In this document: piece after piece, positions 35,284-47,280 of the stretch
Layout: each line of letters starts with the position of its first letter
Position numbering within the stretch: position 1 is the first letter of the stretch
Origin: Tragulus kanchil
Taxonomy: Eukaryota > Chordata > Mammalia > Artiodactyla > Tragulidae
Length of the DNA stretch: 64,000 nucleotides
Assembly (NCBI GenBank): GCA_022376925.1
Contig: JAIOJX010000025.1
Coordinates: 137,289,301 to 137,353,300, forward strand
Direction: 5' to 3'
Notes under the pieces: model-generated
Databases searched by the model: none
The model's input: only the letters and a program-made list of their open reading frames with translations
What the model was told of the DNA's origin: nothing
Made by a program: the position numbers and the translations under genes

Positions 35284-35965
35284 GTAATCGCGCCCGGGCG
35301 CGAGTCCTGGTTGCTAAAGTGCGGAGAGCCGGGGCACGCCGCTCGAGCAGCCGGCAGGGGGCAGCAGAGGCGGGCCCAGGGCCGGCGCGAACCGGGCCCG
35401 GGAGGCCCAGGCGGGATCCCCGAGGCCGGCCAACCCGCCGGCAACTGCCAGCGTCCGCTCGATGGCGCTTAAGGGGCTGAATGCCCGAACTGTTGCCGAC
35501 CCGGAGGAAGCGGAGCCACGCACACCCCCGGGGGCTCAGGAACGTAAACTTGTGGCCTCGCGTCGTCTTTCCTTTGGGGAAAATGGCAGTGCTTCCAAAT
35601 TTAGACCTGGTCACCGGGCGGTAATAGTCTCCTTTGACCCCAGATTTCACATTAGAATTTTTTTCACTTAACCTACAACTTCAGTTATCACCAAGTTTAC
35701 GGGATTTCTACCGTCTTCATAATTATGTTAATGGATGCATTATATTCCAATGTGTTACTGTACCATACTTTAGCTGAATACCTTAACGTGGAACATTCTG
35801 AATTGTTTCCATTTTTCCAATGAAAATAATGCTGCAGTGAAGACTGGCAGTTCCTTGGCTCCTGCGCTTCGAATCATTATTTCTGGGGTGCCAACTAAGT
35901 ACCCCTGGCTCAGACAGTTAACCGACAACTACTAGCGAGCACCAGCCCGACTGTAACCCGCGAAC

Positions 35966-36148
35966 TCGCGAGACGGGGCGGTGCCTCCATCCCAGGGGGC
36001 GTGTCCAGAGCGAGTCCCCGCCCCACGCTGCGTCCCCGACGTCCCGCCCGGCAGAGGGAGGCTCGCTGCGCGCCAGGAAACTGTCCTCCGCCAGCTGGCG
36101 GCGCGGGAGGCGCGGGCTGCAGGTGCGCGGTACCCGGGAGCGCCGGCT
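35966..36148 (+). promoter_or_regulatory. SRD5A3: SRD5A3 CpG-island promoter and 5' UTR (copy 2)
   Basis: This is a near-identical repeat of the GC-box-bearing, TATA-less block upstream of exon 1 copy 1, offset by 1086 bp. Differences are few; for example a substitution and a 1-nt indel occur near 35891 compared with 34808. It is part of tandem duplication D11, and I read it as an assembly duplicate. Only copy 2 runs on into intron 1 sequence. Confidence 0.6.
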
Positions 36149-36369
36149 ATGGCTCCGTGGGCGGGTACCGAGCTGTCGGTGCTGAACCCGCTGCGTGCTC
36201 TGTGGTTCACGCTGGCCGCCGCCTTCCTACTAACCCTGCTGCTGCAGCTTGTGCCGCCTGGCCTGCTCCCCGGCTACGCGCTCTTCCAGGACCTGATCCG
36301 CTATGGGAAAACCAAGGAAGGGGCGCCGCCGCGGCCGGCCGCCTGCCGGGCCTTTGATGTGCCCAAGAG
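36149..36369 (+). CDS. SRD5A3: SRD5A3 coding exon 1 (copy 2, duplicate)
   Basis: This is the second copy of coding exon 1, with the same 221 nt, ATG, translation and donor (gtaatc at 36370) as the copy at 35063. It continues downstream into intron 1 without interruption, while copy 1 is cut at about 35645. A gene model should use only one of the two. If both were real, the locus would have two promoters each with a start exon, and splicing from either to exon 2 would give the same protein. Confidence 0.85.
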
Positions 36370-36731
36370 GTAATCGCGCCCGGGCGCGAGTCCTGGTTGC
36401 TAAAGTGCGGAGAGCCGGGGCACGCCGCTCGAGCAGCCGGCAGGGGGCAGCAGAGGCGGGCCCAGGGCCGGCGCGAACCGGGCCCGGGAGGCCCAGGCGG
36501 GATCCCCGAGGCCGGCCAACCCGCCGGCAACTGCCAGCGTCCGCTCGATGGCGCTTAAGGGGCTGAATGCCCGAACTGTTGCCGACCCGGAGGAAGCGGA
36601 GCCACGCACACCCCCGGGGGCTCAGGAACGTAAACTTGTGGCCTCGCGTCGTCTTTCCTTTGGGGAAAATGGCAGTGCTTCCAAATTTAGACCTGGTCAC
36701 CGGGCGGTAATAGTCTCCTTTGACCCCAGAT

Positions 36732-38050
36732 TCTCCCCTTTCCCCTCTCCTGCATTCTAGGAGAGTCATGCTCTAACCTGAGGTCTCCAGAACTCACTAG
36801 AAGTGAAGACAGGCCCTGTCTTTTCTCGTCTGTGGAACCTATTTGTCTCCCCTTGGCTGTCTACAAGAGGAAGGGTGAGACGCTGGTCCCTAACAGGCGC
36901 CGCCTCCTGCCACACGGACCCTCCTAACCCGTAACAAGGCAGGTGCCCCTGGAGAAAGTTGCTCAAGATGGCACATTTAGGCAAGCGTGGTCCCTAAGCG
37001 CCACATGACTCAACAAATAAGTTAAATGAGAGATTAGATCATCATGCCTTCAATATAATTGTTTAAGAAATTGTAAGGCTTATAATAGTTCAGGGGGTGT
37101 TTTCGTTTGTTTTTACTAAATTTACAACATAACCAAGAAGAGTCAGCCAAACACTTAAACACTTCTAGGTGGTAGGAATATAGCAGTGGCTTCTCTTGGA
37201 GATACAGCCTAAGTTGGCGTTCAGGAAGGAATCTGGGGAAATGTGATAGGGCTTCTGATGTTCTCAAACACCCCGATTCTCTCTTAAAACTCTCATAGGC
37301 GGTTCCCCAAGTCTGCAGACAGGAAAGGGTGTTATAAGCAAACTTGGCTTCCCCCTTTGACTGTTGGATAAATGCTTATCAGATATAACACTGAGCAGCG
37401 GGCAAGCTAGATCATTCTGAAGAATGGTAATTGGGGAGGAGGCCCTGGGAAGAAGTAGATTCGGTGATGAAACCTCCTATTTCTCAGAGGTTCTTTTGAA
37501 GCTGAAATTCCATGTTACCCTATTTTTCGTCAGATTTTGAGTAAAATAAGAACTTTTCTATTTCACAGCAGGGACATTCCTAGACTGTCATTTCTTTAAT
37601 GTTACAAAGTCAAGAAAAAAATTCTTTTGAGCGTGTCAATTCTAAGAATTTTCTGAATTTTAAAAAAGGAACAAAGGGCACATTTCAAATCATCCCCTGC
37701 TCTTACCTGTTTCTTTGGCTCCTATACCCCACCTCTTACTGCTCCAGTCTGTCATTATATGGCAGCCAGGAAACAGATTTTGTACCTTTTTCTTATATAG
37801 CATTACAGAATGGGGGCTCTTGAGGCTTCTTATAATTATTACTATCTTATAAAATAATTTATACCTTTTCTTCCAGAATTCTAGAATGGACTCTCCCATG
37901 GTGTTTTGTTTGACTCTTTTCCCCCTATATTTAAATTAAAATTTCTGTTCATACTATAGCAGGTACAGCAACTCCAGGCCAATAATTAAAAGCAAAAATG
38001 TTTATATGCTGTATTTAAGTACGTTTCCTTGTTTAAAATTCAGTAGTACT
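36732..38050. other. SRD5A3 intron 1, first part
   Basis: Unique-looking intron sequence with no further exon, RNA gene or clear repeat recognised. It begins the longest non-duplicated stretch. Confidence 0.5.
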
Positions 38051-38053
38051 CTT

Positions 38054-38380
38054 TTTAAAATGGCTGTGTTGGGTCTTCATTGTTTTGCACAAATTTCTCT
38101 AGTTGTGGCAAGTGGGGGGCTACTCTCTAATTGCAGTGCACGGCTTCTCATTGCAGGGGCTTCTCTTGTGGCAGAACCCAGGCTCTGGGCATGTGGGTGT
38201 CAGTAGTTGTGGCACACAGGCTCCATAGTTGCAGCTCACATCCTCCAGAGTGCGGGCTCGGTAGTCGTGCATGGGCTTAGTGGTTTCACGGCATATGGAG
38301 TCTTCCCGGACCAAGGATTGAACCCATGTCTTCTGCACTGGCAGGCAGATTCTTAGCCACTGCACCACCAGGGAAGTCCC
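38054..38380 (-). mobile_element. CHR-2 SINE inverted, full length, in intron 1
   Basis: ggctgtgttgggtcttcatt to gccactgcaccaccaggga, with repeated ctccatagttgcagctcac-type units. Confidence 0.85.
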
Positions 38381-39385
38381 AGTAGTGCTCTTGAAAATAA
38401 GCCTGTAATTTTTACACTTAGAAATAGGCATCTGTGACTCATGTTTCTGTACCCAAGAGCTCAAGTTAATTTGGTAGTGATTATTTTTTCTTATATGGGA
38501 AAGAATTAAACCTTAATTGAGTTCATGGAATGTTTGACTCCATTACCCCTTTTTGGTAGTTTTTTTTTTTTTTTTTTTAATTAAGGTGATAGTGCTTGTC
38601 TTGTTTTCTTTTGGCTCCTGAAGTTTTGATTTCCCAGAAAGTCTGAATAAATACTTGACCTCAAATATGAGTCATAATGCTCTTGAATTGCATAGTACAC
38701 ATGGAAGTATTTCTATTTCTAATATTTCAAAATGTTATAGAAACATTACAATTGAATTCAGCTCTAGAGACAAAGAAAGCCATCCAGTATTTCCCTACTG
38801 GGGTTCTGGGATCCTAACCAGCAGTGCAGGAGATCTGTAGATAGAAGTAAGGGCAAATTGGATTGGAAAAAATTGCATCTTTATTTCACTAACCTCAAGC
38901 TGAAAATCAGCATTTTCTTAGTGATGAATGTGATCAACAAGCCACAGCAGAATTAGCAATACCTGTAATTTAATACTATATTAAAAACACTGAAAAGACT
39001 CAAAACATTATTTTCATCACTGTAAAAATACTATATTATCATCCACTATGTCTCATTATTTAATACATTAATTAAGAAGCACATATATCACAAATGTTTC
39101 TTAGTGGTTGTGTTACCTATATTTGAGTATAAGTGGTTTTCTTTGTATCCTCATGTATTTTCGGCTGGGGAAGGGTCATGTAGCATTCACCAGAGTGCCA
39201 GAGGAGTCCATGGAAGTAAAAATGTCAAGAAACCCTACTCAAGGAAAACTCCAAATGTTTACAAATCTTGTTTGTTATCCAGGTTCAATGCCTGACAAAT
39301 AACAAAGTCCTCAATAAATGTTTTGAATGAATCAAAAAAAAAAAAAGATTTTTGGTTTAATTGGTTTATTAACTTGACTGCTTTC
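38381..39385. other. SRD5A3 intron 1, middle
   Basis: A poly-T run occurs at 38560-38578. Nothing gene-like is recognised. Confidence 0.45.
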
Positions 39386-39389
39386 TGTA

Positions 39390-39860
39390 ACTTTGGATGA
39401 GGTACCTTCCCTTTATTCATTCATTTAACTGATGCTGATAGAGTATTTATTATTGCCAGGAGCTATTCGAGGTTGCTTGGAGCCTTAGTTTTTGTAAAAC
39501 AGTAAATATGTAAACAAACTTTTAAAACAAACAAGGTAATTTCATACGGTACTAAGTGCTTCAGAGGAAGCCGAGCATGCTTGCTTGATCATGAGCAAGA
39601 TGAGGGTGGCACCGCCAGCCCTGGGAAGGATCAGAAGAGGGTAGGGCAGGAGAGGAGTTCATTTCGGGAGGCAGAAACAGGCCTTACGGACCAGGATGGA
39701 GATTAGGTTTCATTCTGGGTATATGGAAAGCAGCTTTAAGACTGGGAAGGGGGCGTGGCATTATTGATTTACTTTTGAGAGAATGACTAGCCATTGTATG
39801 AGAGGCTGTTAACAGAGGTCCGGGCAGGAAGTGGCAGTGTGGATTAGAGTTAGCATAATA
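39390..39860. repeat. Ancient interspersed repeat, family uncertain
   Basis: Starts ttcattcatttaactgatgc and shares layout with the repeat at 15515. Old and diverged. Confidence 0.4.
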
Positions 39861-39952
39861 GCACGTATTTGTCATATAGGCGGTGATGACAGTAGAGCAT
39901 GTACATAGGCGCCGGGGCAGGACTCGGTCAGTTTCCTTCCTTGTGTCTTGTG

Positions 39953-40146
39953 TTTTTTTGCTCACTGAGGCATGTCTGACTCTACTACCCCCTGAACTCA
40001 GAGGAGTGGTGGGCTTCTCTGTCCATGGGATTGCCCAGGCAAGAATCCTGGAGTAGGTAACCATTTCCTCCTCCAGGGGAATTTCCCCAACACAGGGATC
40101 AAACCCACATCTGCTTGGCAGTTACCACTGAGCCACCAGGAAGCCT
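39953..40146 (-). mobile_element. Bov-tA SINE inverted with target-site duplication
   Basis: agtttccttcctt occurs just before the element (about 39929) and again just after it (about 40147). The body has ccaggcaagaatcctggagt and gagccaccaggaagcc. Confidence 0.88.
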
Positions 40147-40235
40147 AGTTTCCTTCCTTAGTGAGCCCTGTAACTCCCCTGGCTGGTCCCGGGATCTGTT
40201 CTGGCAGTCAGTAAATATGTATTAAATCAGATCAC

Positions 40236-40705
40236 ATCCCTTGTTTCAGAACTATCCAGTGGCTTCCAGCTCACAGAAGAGTCCAAGACCTTATACAGTC
40301 TTGTTCTCACCAGCTCACTGAGGTCCTATAGTTTGCCCCTTCTGTTTTCTGGGTCTCTCTGCTTGTTCTTTCTCCCACCTCAGGGCCTTTGTGCTACCTG
40401 TTTCCTCTGTCTAGAAAGCTTTAACCGGATGGTTTATGCCCTCACTTCAATACTTCTGCTCAGATACCACCTTCTCAGTGAGACCTGCCCTATCCACCAT
40501 GTTTAAAAATATAATGCTGTCCTCCACAACACTGCTCTTCCCAGCTTTAGTTTTCTTGTTAGTTTATCACCTACTGACATGCTATACATTTTACTTCTGT
40601 GTGTAACTGTGAGTATAAACTCCATGAGGTCAGGAATTGTCCTTTGTGTCCATCACTATATCCCCAGAGCCTAGAGCAATCCCTGGCTTATAATAAACAT
40701 CAAAA
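40236..40705 (+). mobile_element. L2 LINE 3' portion
   Basis: cctcagggcctttgtgctac, aaactccatgaggtcagg and catcactatatccccagagc are classic L2 3' phrases. Confidence 0.8.
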
Positions 40706-40907
40706 TGTTGGTTAAATCAGAGGAGTGCCTGCTTGGGGCCCTCTATGCCAACAGAAGGGTCACAGTTTCCTTGCTCCCAGGGGCTCTCACTTCAGTTAAG
40801 CAAAGTGCCAATGGAGGAAAAAGAGGGAGAGCATTTAGAACAGAAGGGAAGTGGGGTTTTCAGATCTGCTTTTGAGTAGAGCTGGGTCTTTTCAAAAAGA
40901 AGTATAG

Positions 40908-41057
40908 GGACTTCCCTGGTGGTCCAGTGGTTAAGACTTCACACTTCCAATGCAGGGGACCCGGGTTCAGTCCCTGTTCAGGGAACTAGATCCTGTATGT
41001 GTAACTGAGAGTTTGAGTGCCATAGCTAAGACCTGGCACAGCCAAATAAATAAACAG
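40908..41057 (+). mobile_element. CHR-2 type short SINE
   Basis: gggacttccctggtggtcca to cacagccaaataaataaa, the short form of the family. Confidence 0.8.
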
Positions 41058-41359
41058 AAATATAGCATTGAATAAAGAGTAGAACACATTTCCTGTAGCA
41101 GGAAATCAGGCAAACAAAACAGGAGAAAGTGCAAAATGTAGGAATGAGAAAACCAATCTCCCTGTGACTCAAAACCCCACAGCTCAAGTAGGGCACAGGA
41201 AAATGTGGATTAGAAGCTTATATCAGACATACTTGAGTGATTTGATTGAACTGGGGTTTGGTATAAAGTGGGATGTGTGATGGTAGAGGTGGAAAAGTAG
41301 GTTCGGGCATGTCTCGATCACATGACTAGGAGGACAGCCGTGTGACTCTTAACTCAGAG

Positions 41360-41505
41360 TCATCAGGGCTGAGTCTGGAGCCAAGCACTGCCACGTACTG
41401 TGTGACGCTGGATCAGTAACTTAACCTCCTGAGCCTTGGTTTTCTCATCTGCCACAAGAAGATAACCACACAAACCTGAGAGGACCGTTGGGAAGATGAA
41501 CTGAA
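41360..41505 (+). mobile_element. MIR
   Basis: gtctggagccaagcactgcc, tactgtgtgacgctggatca and ccttggttttctcatctg follow the MIR order. Confidence 0.8.
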
Positions 41506-41617
41506 TACTCTTAACTGGTCTCCCCACAACTAGATGATCCTCTTACCTGGGCACCAGGGAGATTTTTTTAAACAGTAAAGACTGAAATGAATGAGCCGTG
41601 TGCGCTCGCTCTCACTC

Positions 41618-41760
41618 TGTCTCTGGATTGTGATAAAATATACATGACATAACTTTTTCCACTTAGCCCTTTCTGAGTGTACGATCCGGTGGCTTTAAGC
41701 ACATTCTCAGTGTTGTGCAGTCATCACCACCATCCATCTCCAGGACTTCCCATCAGCCAG
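41618..41760 (+). mobile_element. Old L1 3' fragment
   Basis: gtgataaaatatacatgaca and cagtcatcaccaccatccat are typical of old L1 3' UTRs. Confidence 0.6.
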
Positions 41761-41870
41761 CAGGGTTTTTAAAGCATAAATTATTCCTGCAAGTCGCTGT
41801 GTTCAAATCACGCTTAAAAGCCAGTATCCTGACAGGACCCTGCAGCATCTGCCCCTCCTTTGGCGTGCCC

Positions 41871-42070
41871 TGTGCTCAGTTGCTCAGTTGTGTCTGATTC
41901 TTTCCATGGACTCTAGCCCGCCAGGCTCCTCTGTCCATGGGATTCTCCAGGCAAGAATACTGGAGTGGATTCCCATGCCCTCCTCCAGGGGGTCTTCCCA
42001 ACCCAGCGATCAAGCCCAGGTCTCCTGTATTGGAGGCAGATTCTTCACCACTGAGCCACCAGGGAAGCCC
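41871..42070 (-). mobile_element. Bov-tA SINE inverted
   Basis: ctcagttgctcagttgtgtc to gagccaccagggaagccc; complete and mildly diverged. Confidence 0.9.
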
Positions 42071-42089
42071 ACTCGCCAACATAGGTGTT

Positions 42090-42290
42090 CTTTGTTGTTC
42101 CTCAGGGCCCTCGTTGTTACTGTTTCCTCTGCCTAGAAAACTTTCCTCAGAAATTCACAAGGGCTACTCATTCTAGCCAAGCATTACTTTTAGACGGGCC
42201 GTCCTTGACGACCCATCCAGAATAGCCTCTCCTCTCACCCTCCATCTCCTCACCCAGTGTCAGACTGTATGGATCAACTTCTTCCAAGCA
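42090..42290 (+). mobile_element. L2 LINE fragment
   Basis: ctgcctagaaaactttcctc and following text match the L2 3' region. It probably continues the L2 interrupted by the preceding SINE. Confidence 0.55.
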
Positions 42291-43110
42291 CTGCATCCTG
42301 TTCCTGACTTTCCTGACTTGAGTCCATGTATAATCATCGTGACTCCAGGCTGTCTTACTGCATCACAGATTAATGAGACAAGGAAAGCTTAATACAGGTG
42401 TGATGCACTGAAGACCAGGCAAAGCCCGGTGACCTCCAGGCAACTTGCAGAGTCCGAAAGATTTTAAGTTGATTTGAATAGAATAGTAGACTTACAGGTA
42501 AAGAGACCTCAAAAAACCTGCATTAGGCCCTTATGCCATATTAGGTGATTTCATTGCAGCAAGCCAACGTCGTCTTTCATATGAAAGTAATATTGCTAAT
42601 GGCAGTTTTTGTTGGCTTTGTGGTGGTGTTCCTGTGTTGATTACAGAACACATGTTTTGCTTGTATGAGACTAATCATCAGGAATTGATTACTGGTGTTA
42701 TGAATTCACACTTGTCATGTTATCACAGAAGTAATTTAGGTTGACACAATTTAGGAAAGCACTGACTCAGAAGACCTTTAAGGTTTCTTGCAGCCCTGAG
42801 AGCCTGTGATTGTGCAAATCTTGTGTAACAGTTGTATGGCTATTGCAGCGATATTATTTGAGATTTAGAAATCTTCCACAGATTTGGCTTGTGTTAGCAC
42901 CAGCTAGACTCTCTCTGCCAGGCCCTGGAGCCCCGTTTTTTTAGTTTGAGCCCAATCTCAAGATGAGAGAGGTCGCTGTCTTCACAAGGCCATTCGTGTT
43001 ATTAATCTCAGGAAACCTCTTTTTCCTGTGGGTTAACCAGTCCCATCATTTGAAAGGGAATTTAAAAAATCTGAACATCTGTAGGATTCAGGCTGTATTA
43101 AAAAAGGAAA
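42291..43110. other. SRD5A3 intron 1, distal part
   Basis: Unique-looking; no additional feature supported. Confidence 0.45.
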
Positions 43111-43114
43111 ACTA

Positions 43115-43379
43115 TAGGCTTCCCTGGCGGTCCAGTGGATAAAGAGTCTCCCTTGCAGTGCAAGCGGCACCGGTTCAATCCCTGGTCCAGGAAGATCCCC
43201 ACATGCTGAGGAACAGCGGGGCTGGTGTGTCCAATTACGAGGCAGCGCTCTGGAACACATGCGCCCAGAGCTAGTGCTCTGCAGCGAGAGAGGCCACTGT
43301 GATGGGAGACCCACGTAGGCCAAAGAATAGAGATGGATGAAAAATAAACGATGACTTACAGGCAAAAAAAAAAAAAAAG
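43115..43379 (+). mobile_element. CHR-type SINE
   Basis: ggcttccctggcggtccagt head and gatgggagacccacgtaggc body, with a poly(A) tail at 43362-43378. It lies 112 bp upstream of exon 2. Confidence 0.82.
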
Positions 43380-43491
43380 CAAATCTATACTTATGGCATG
43401 AGGCAAAGAAGATGAGGAAACAAAACATAGTCTTTCAGCATAATGGCCTCAAGTAGATCTACTCTGATCATTATCTAACTTGTTTTCCCAG

Positions 43492-43634
43492 GTATTTTTC
43501 ACACTTCTATATCATCTCAGTGCTATGGAATGGCTTCCTGCTTTGGAGCCTTGCTCAGTCTCTGTTCATGGGAGCGCCTTTTCCAAACTGGCTTCATGGT
43601 CTGCTCAGAATTCTTGGGGCTGCGCAGTTCCGAG
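43492..43634 (+). CDS. SRD5A3: SRD5A3 coding exon 2 (single copy)
   Basis: This is the second coding exon, 143 nt, with acceptor ttttcccag before 43492 and donor gtaaca at 43635. It completes the exon 1 Arg codon and encodes [18 protein letters not shown] and onward to GAAQFR, matching the mammalian SRD5A3 sequence I know with only scattered substitutions. It contributes a transmembrane helix (about residues 75-95) and the loop before the next helix. It ends in phase 1. It is the only coding exon that is not duplicated here, lying in the duplication-free interval 36.7-44.9 kb. Confidence 0.93.
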
Positions 43635-44876
43635 GTAACAATTCCCCCGGCTTCTTCCAACCACTGCATCCTGTTCCTGACTTTCCTGCCTGCGGAGAGG
43701 TCTTCTGAGCGTCTCACAGCCACTCTCAGGCTCCTCCCCGGCGGGTAGAGGGTGGGGGCAGAAAGGCTTCTGTGTGGATCATAGCCAGGTGGCCCAGAGG
43801 AAGGCCCCAGGTCCTGCACTGAGATCAGGGCAGAACTGAGAGTCAGCTCTTCATCCCTGACTTCCCAGCAAGTGCTCTGGTGAACAGAACTGGCCATTCT
43901 CCCTCTGATATTTTTAGTACTGTGGATAAATTTGTACAGAAGTTTTTACACTTAAAGGGAAAGGCTTTTAGGATCCCTCAGGCTTGCCTTGAAACATTTA
44001 CCATATATGTAGTTCCAACCAGAATCATGCCTCCAGACTCCAGAAATGTGATAGAAAATTACATTCTGACCACAGGTTAAAAATGTTTTTATGCTGTGGG
44101 GCTTGGTTATATAATAAAATTGACTCTAAATAGTTGTTGACCAGATGATTACAAAAATAGCGTTTAAATTTGCCTCACTGTGCCTTGAATAAAAGATACA
44201 CGGAACGATTTAAAAAGTAAGGAACTGATGTTGAAAACCAGAAAATGGCCTCAGTCAATGTCAGGCAGTGGGAGGAGGGAAGAATTAGAAACAAATTGTT
44301 CTGGTGCTATCTCTGTCCTTTGTTCCAGCAGCCAAACCACTGGCTCCCTAGGGACAATCCTTTTTTGTATCAACAGAGGAACTTTCTGCAAAAGATGACA
44401 GTCAGAAGGGAAAAGCCCGGCAAATGCTACTTGGGAGGGTAGGATACCAGAGGGATTTCACTTCACCCATTAACACCTTCTTTCTTCACTTGCTAACTGG
44501 AGGGCCAGCGGGGTTCTAGCATTTGGAGGGTGGTTGTAAGGGGTTTTATTTGGTTGGTTGGTTTAACCTATTCCTGAAGAGTGAGAACTAGATTGTTACT
44601 ATATTTGAAAGAGAAAAGCAGACCGAGCCAGTCTGTGTGCTGGAAGTCTCCTTAGAGACCTGGAGGGGCTTGGGAGGGGCGGTGCCTGGAAGGGAGCCCC
44701 GGGCTGCAGCTGGTGTGCTCTGTTTCTGGATCTGGTCATATGGGCTCAGTTTGTAAAAATTCATTAGGCCATGTCCTGTTGTATTTTTATGATGCATGTG
44801 ATAACCTTTTTTTTTTTGAATCTAGATTTTTAAGTTATTTTAAAAGCCAGCATTTCTTCTGACTTCTTTTGTGGCA
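43635..44876. other. SRD5A3 intron 2
   Basis: Unique-looking intron sequence with no recognised repeat of note. Short open frames do not resemble proteins I know. Confidence 0.45.
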
Positions 44877-45109
44877 GAGGGGCAAAAGGCAGATGAGAAG
44901 ATAAATCTCAAGGCTCACAGTCCCCGCAGAAGTGTTATTTCTTCTTTTTTCTTATAGAAAGAAATGCATTATTTCTTCCTGACTCATGCCTGAGTCACTT
45001 GTCTGCCGGACCTCAGAGGTCCCACGAGGGGGCGGTGCTCAGAGGTCAGCCAGGGACCCAGAGACGGTGGAGCTGGGTTCTGAGAACACAGCCGCGTAAC
45101 CCAGACAGC

Positions 45110-45250
45110 TTTCACATCATGAAGTCGCATCAGGAGACCCGAGTTTGTCTCCGCTCTGTCACTAGCTGACTGTGTAACTCTGAGCCGAATTCCTCGACTT
45201 CGTCGGACTCACTTCCTCATTGCCGCAAGAAGGGCGATGTCAGACTGGAG
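45110..45250 (+). mobile_element. MIR (copy at 46239-46379 via D12)
   Basis: ctgtcactagctgactgtgt and gacttcgtcggactcacttc fit a diverged MIR. Confidence 0.65.
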
Positions 45251-45341
45251 GGTGTCCGGGCCGCTTGTCTAGCCTCAGTCGTGTTAACTGCTGTCTAGCA
45301 GCGGGGACGGCCGTGACCTAGTCCAGGGAGGAAGGTGCTGA

Positions 45342-45593
<252 letters not shown>

Positions 45594-46470
45594 TGAGTAC
45601 GCGAGGGACTCCGGGAGACGCACTGCACAAGCATTAGGGAAGTTGGAAAGGGGGAGACTTGCCCAATCCCCTTTGCATTTGAGGAGTCTAGGCTCTAACT
45701 GTAGCTTTAAAAAGTCAACATACGTAGACACTGTCACAGAAAGTGAAGTCAGGAAGAGAAAAACACTGTATGTGAATGCATATATGGGGAATTTAGAAAA
45801 ATGCTAGAGATGATCATATTTTCAAACCAGAAGAGACAAAACAGACATAGAGAACTGGTGTATGGACACCAAGGGGAAAGGGGGGGAGTGGGATGAGGTA
45901 GGAGCCGGGGGCTGATGTATACACACTGCTGATGCTATGTACAAAATAGGTAACCAAGGAGAACAGACTGCAGAGCCCAGGGAGCCCTCCTCTGTTCTGT
46001 GGTGATTTGGGCAAAAGGCAGATGAGAAGATAAATCTCAAGGCTCACAGTCCCCGCAGAAGTGTTATTTCTTCTTTTTTCTTATAGAAAGAAATGCATTA
46101 TTTCTTCCTGACTCATGCCTGAGTCACTTGTCTGCCGGACCTCAGAGGTCCCACGAGGGGGCGGTGCTCAGAGGTCAGCCAGGGACCCAGAGACGGTGGA
46201 GCTGGGTTCTGAGAACACAGCCGCGTAACCCAGACAGCTTTCACATCATGAAGTCGCATCAGGAGACCCGAGTTTGTCTCCGCTCTGTCACTAGCTGACT
46301 GTGTAACTCTGAGCCGAATTCCTCGACTTCGTCGGACTCACTTCCTCATTGCCGCAAGAAGGGCGATGTCAGACTGGAGGGTGTCCGGGCCGCTTGTCTA
46401 GCCTCAGTCCTGTTAACTGCTGTCTAGCAGCGGGGACGGCCGTGACCTAGTCCAGGGAGGAAGGTGCTGA

Positions 46471-46722
<252 letters not shown>

Positions 46723-46828
46723 TGAGTACGCGAGGGACTCCGGGAGACGCACTGCACAAGCATTAGGGAAGTTGGAAAGGGGGAGACTTGCCCAATCCCC
46801 TTTGCATTTGAGGAGTCTAGGCTCTAAC

Positions 46829-47280
46829 TGTAGCTTTAAAAAGTCAACATACGTAGACACTGTCACAGAAAGTGAAGTCAGGAAGAGAAAAACACTGTAT
46901 GTGAATGCATATATGGGGAATTTAGAAAAATGCTAGAGATGATCATATTTTCAAACCAGAAGAGACAAAACAGACATAGAGAACTGGTGTATGGACACCA
47001 AGGGGAAAGGGGGGGAGTGGGATGAGGTAGGAGACGGGGGCTGATGTATACACACTGCTGATGCTATGTACAAAATAGGTAACCAAGGAGAACAGACTGC
47101 AGAGCCCAGGGAGCCCTCCTCTGTTCTGTGGTGACCTAAATGGGAAGGAAACCCGGAAGAAGAGGGACACCTTTATCTGGAATTAGGGGCATGTATACCT
47201 GTGACTGATTCACTTTGCCGTACAGTAGAAACTAGTGCAACATTGGAAAGCAGCTATACTCCAATAAAAAGTTAAAACAT
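46829..47280 (+). mobile_element. Ruminant L1 3' end (partial copy at 45700-46005)
   Basis: gatgtatacacactgctgat, ccaaggagaacagactgcag and the final agcagctatactccaataaa mark a L1 3' end. Copy 1 is cut at the D12 junction. Confidence 0.75.

Larger units (their letters stand above)
34560..36731. repeat. Tandem duplication D11 carrying SRD5A3 promoter and exon 1
   Basis: The units are 34560-35645 and 35646-36731, offset 1085-1086 bp. They are nearly identical across a CpG island and exon 1. The join is abrupt, without filler. Confidence 0.94.

Noticed and set aside
35144..35650. Antisense 168-179 codon frames across exon 1 (also 36230-36769)
   Set aside because: GC-rich sequence has few stop codons; these are shadows of the CpG island and exon 1 with no recognisable protein.
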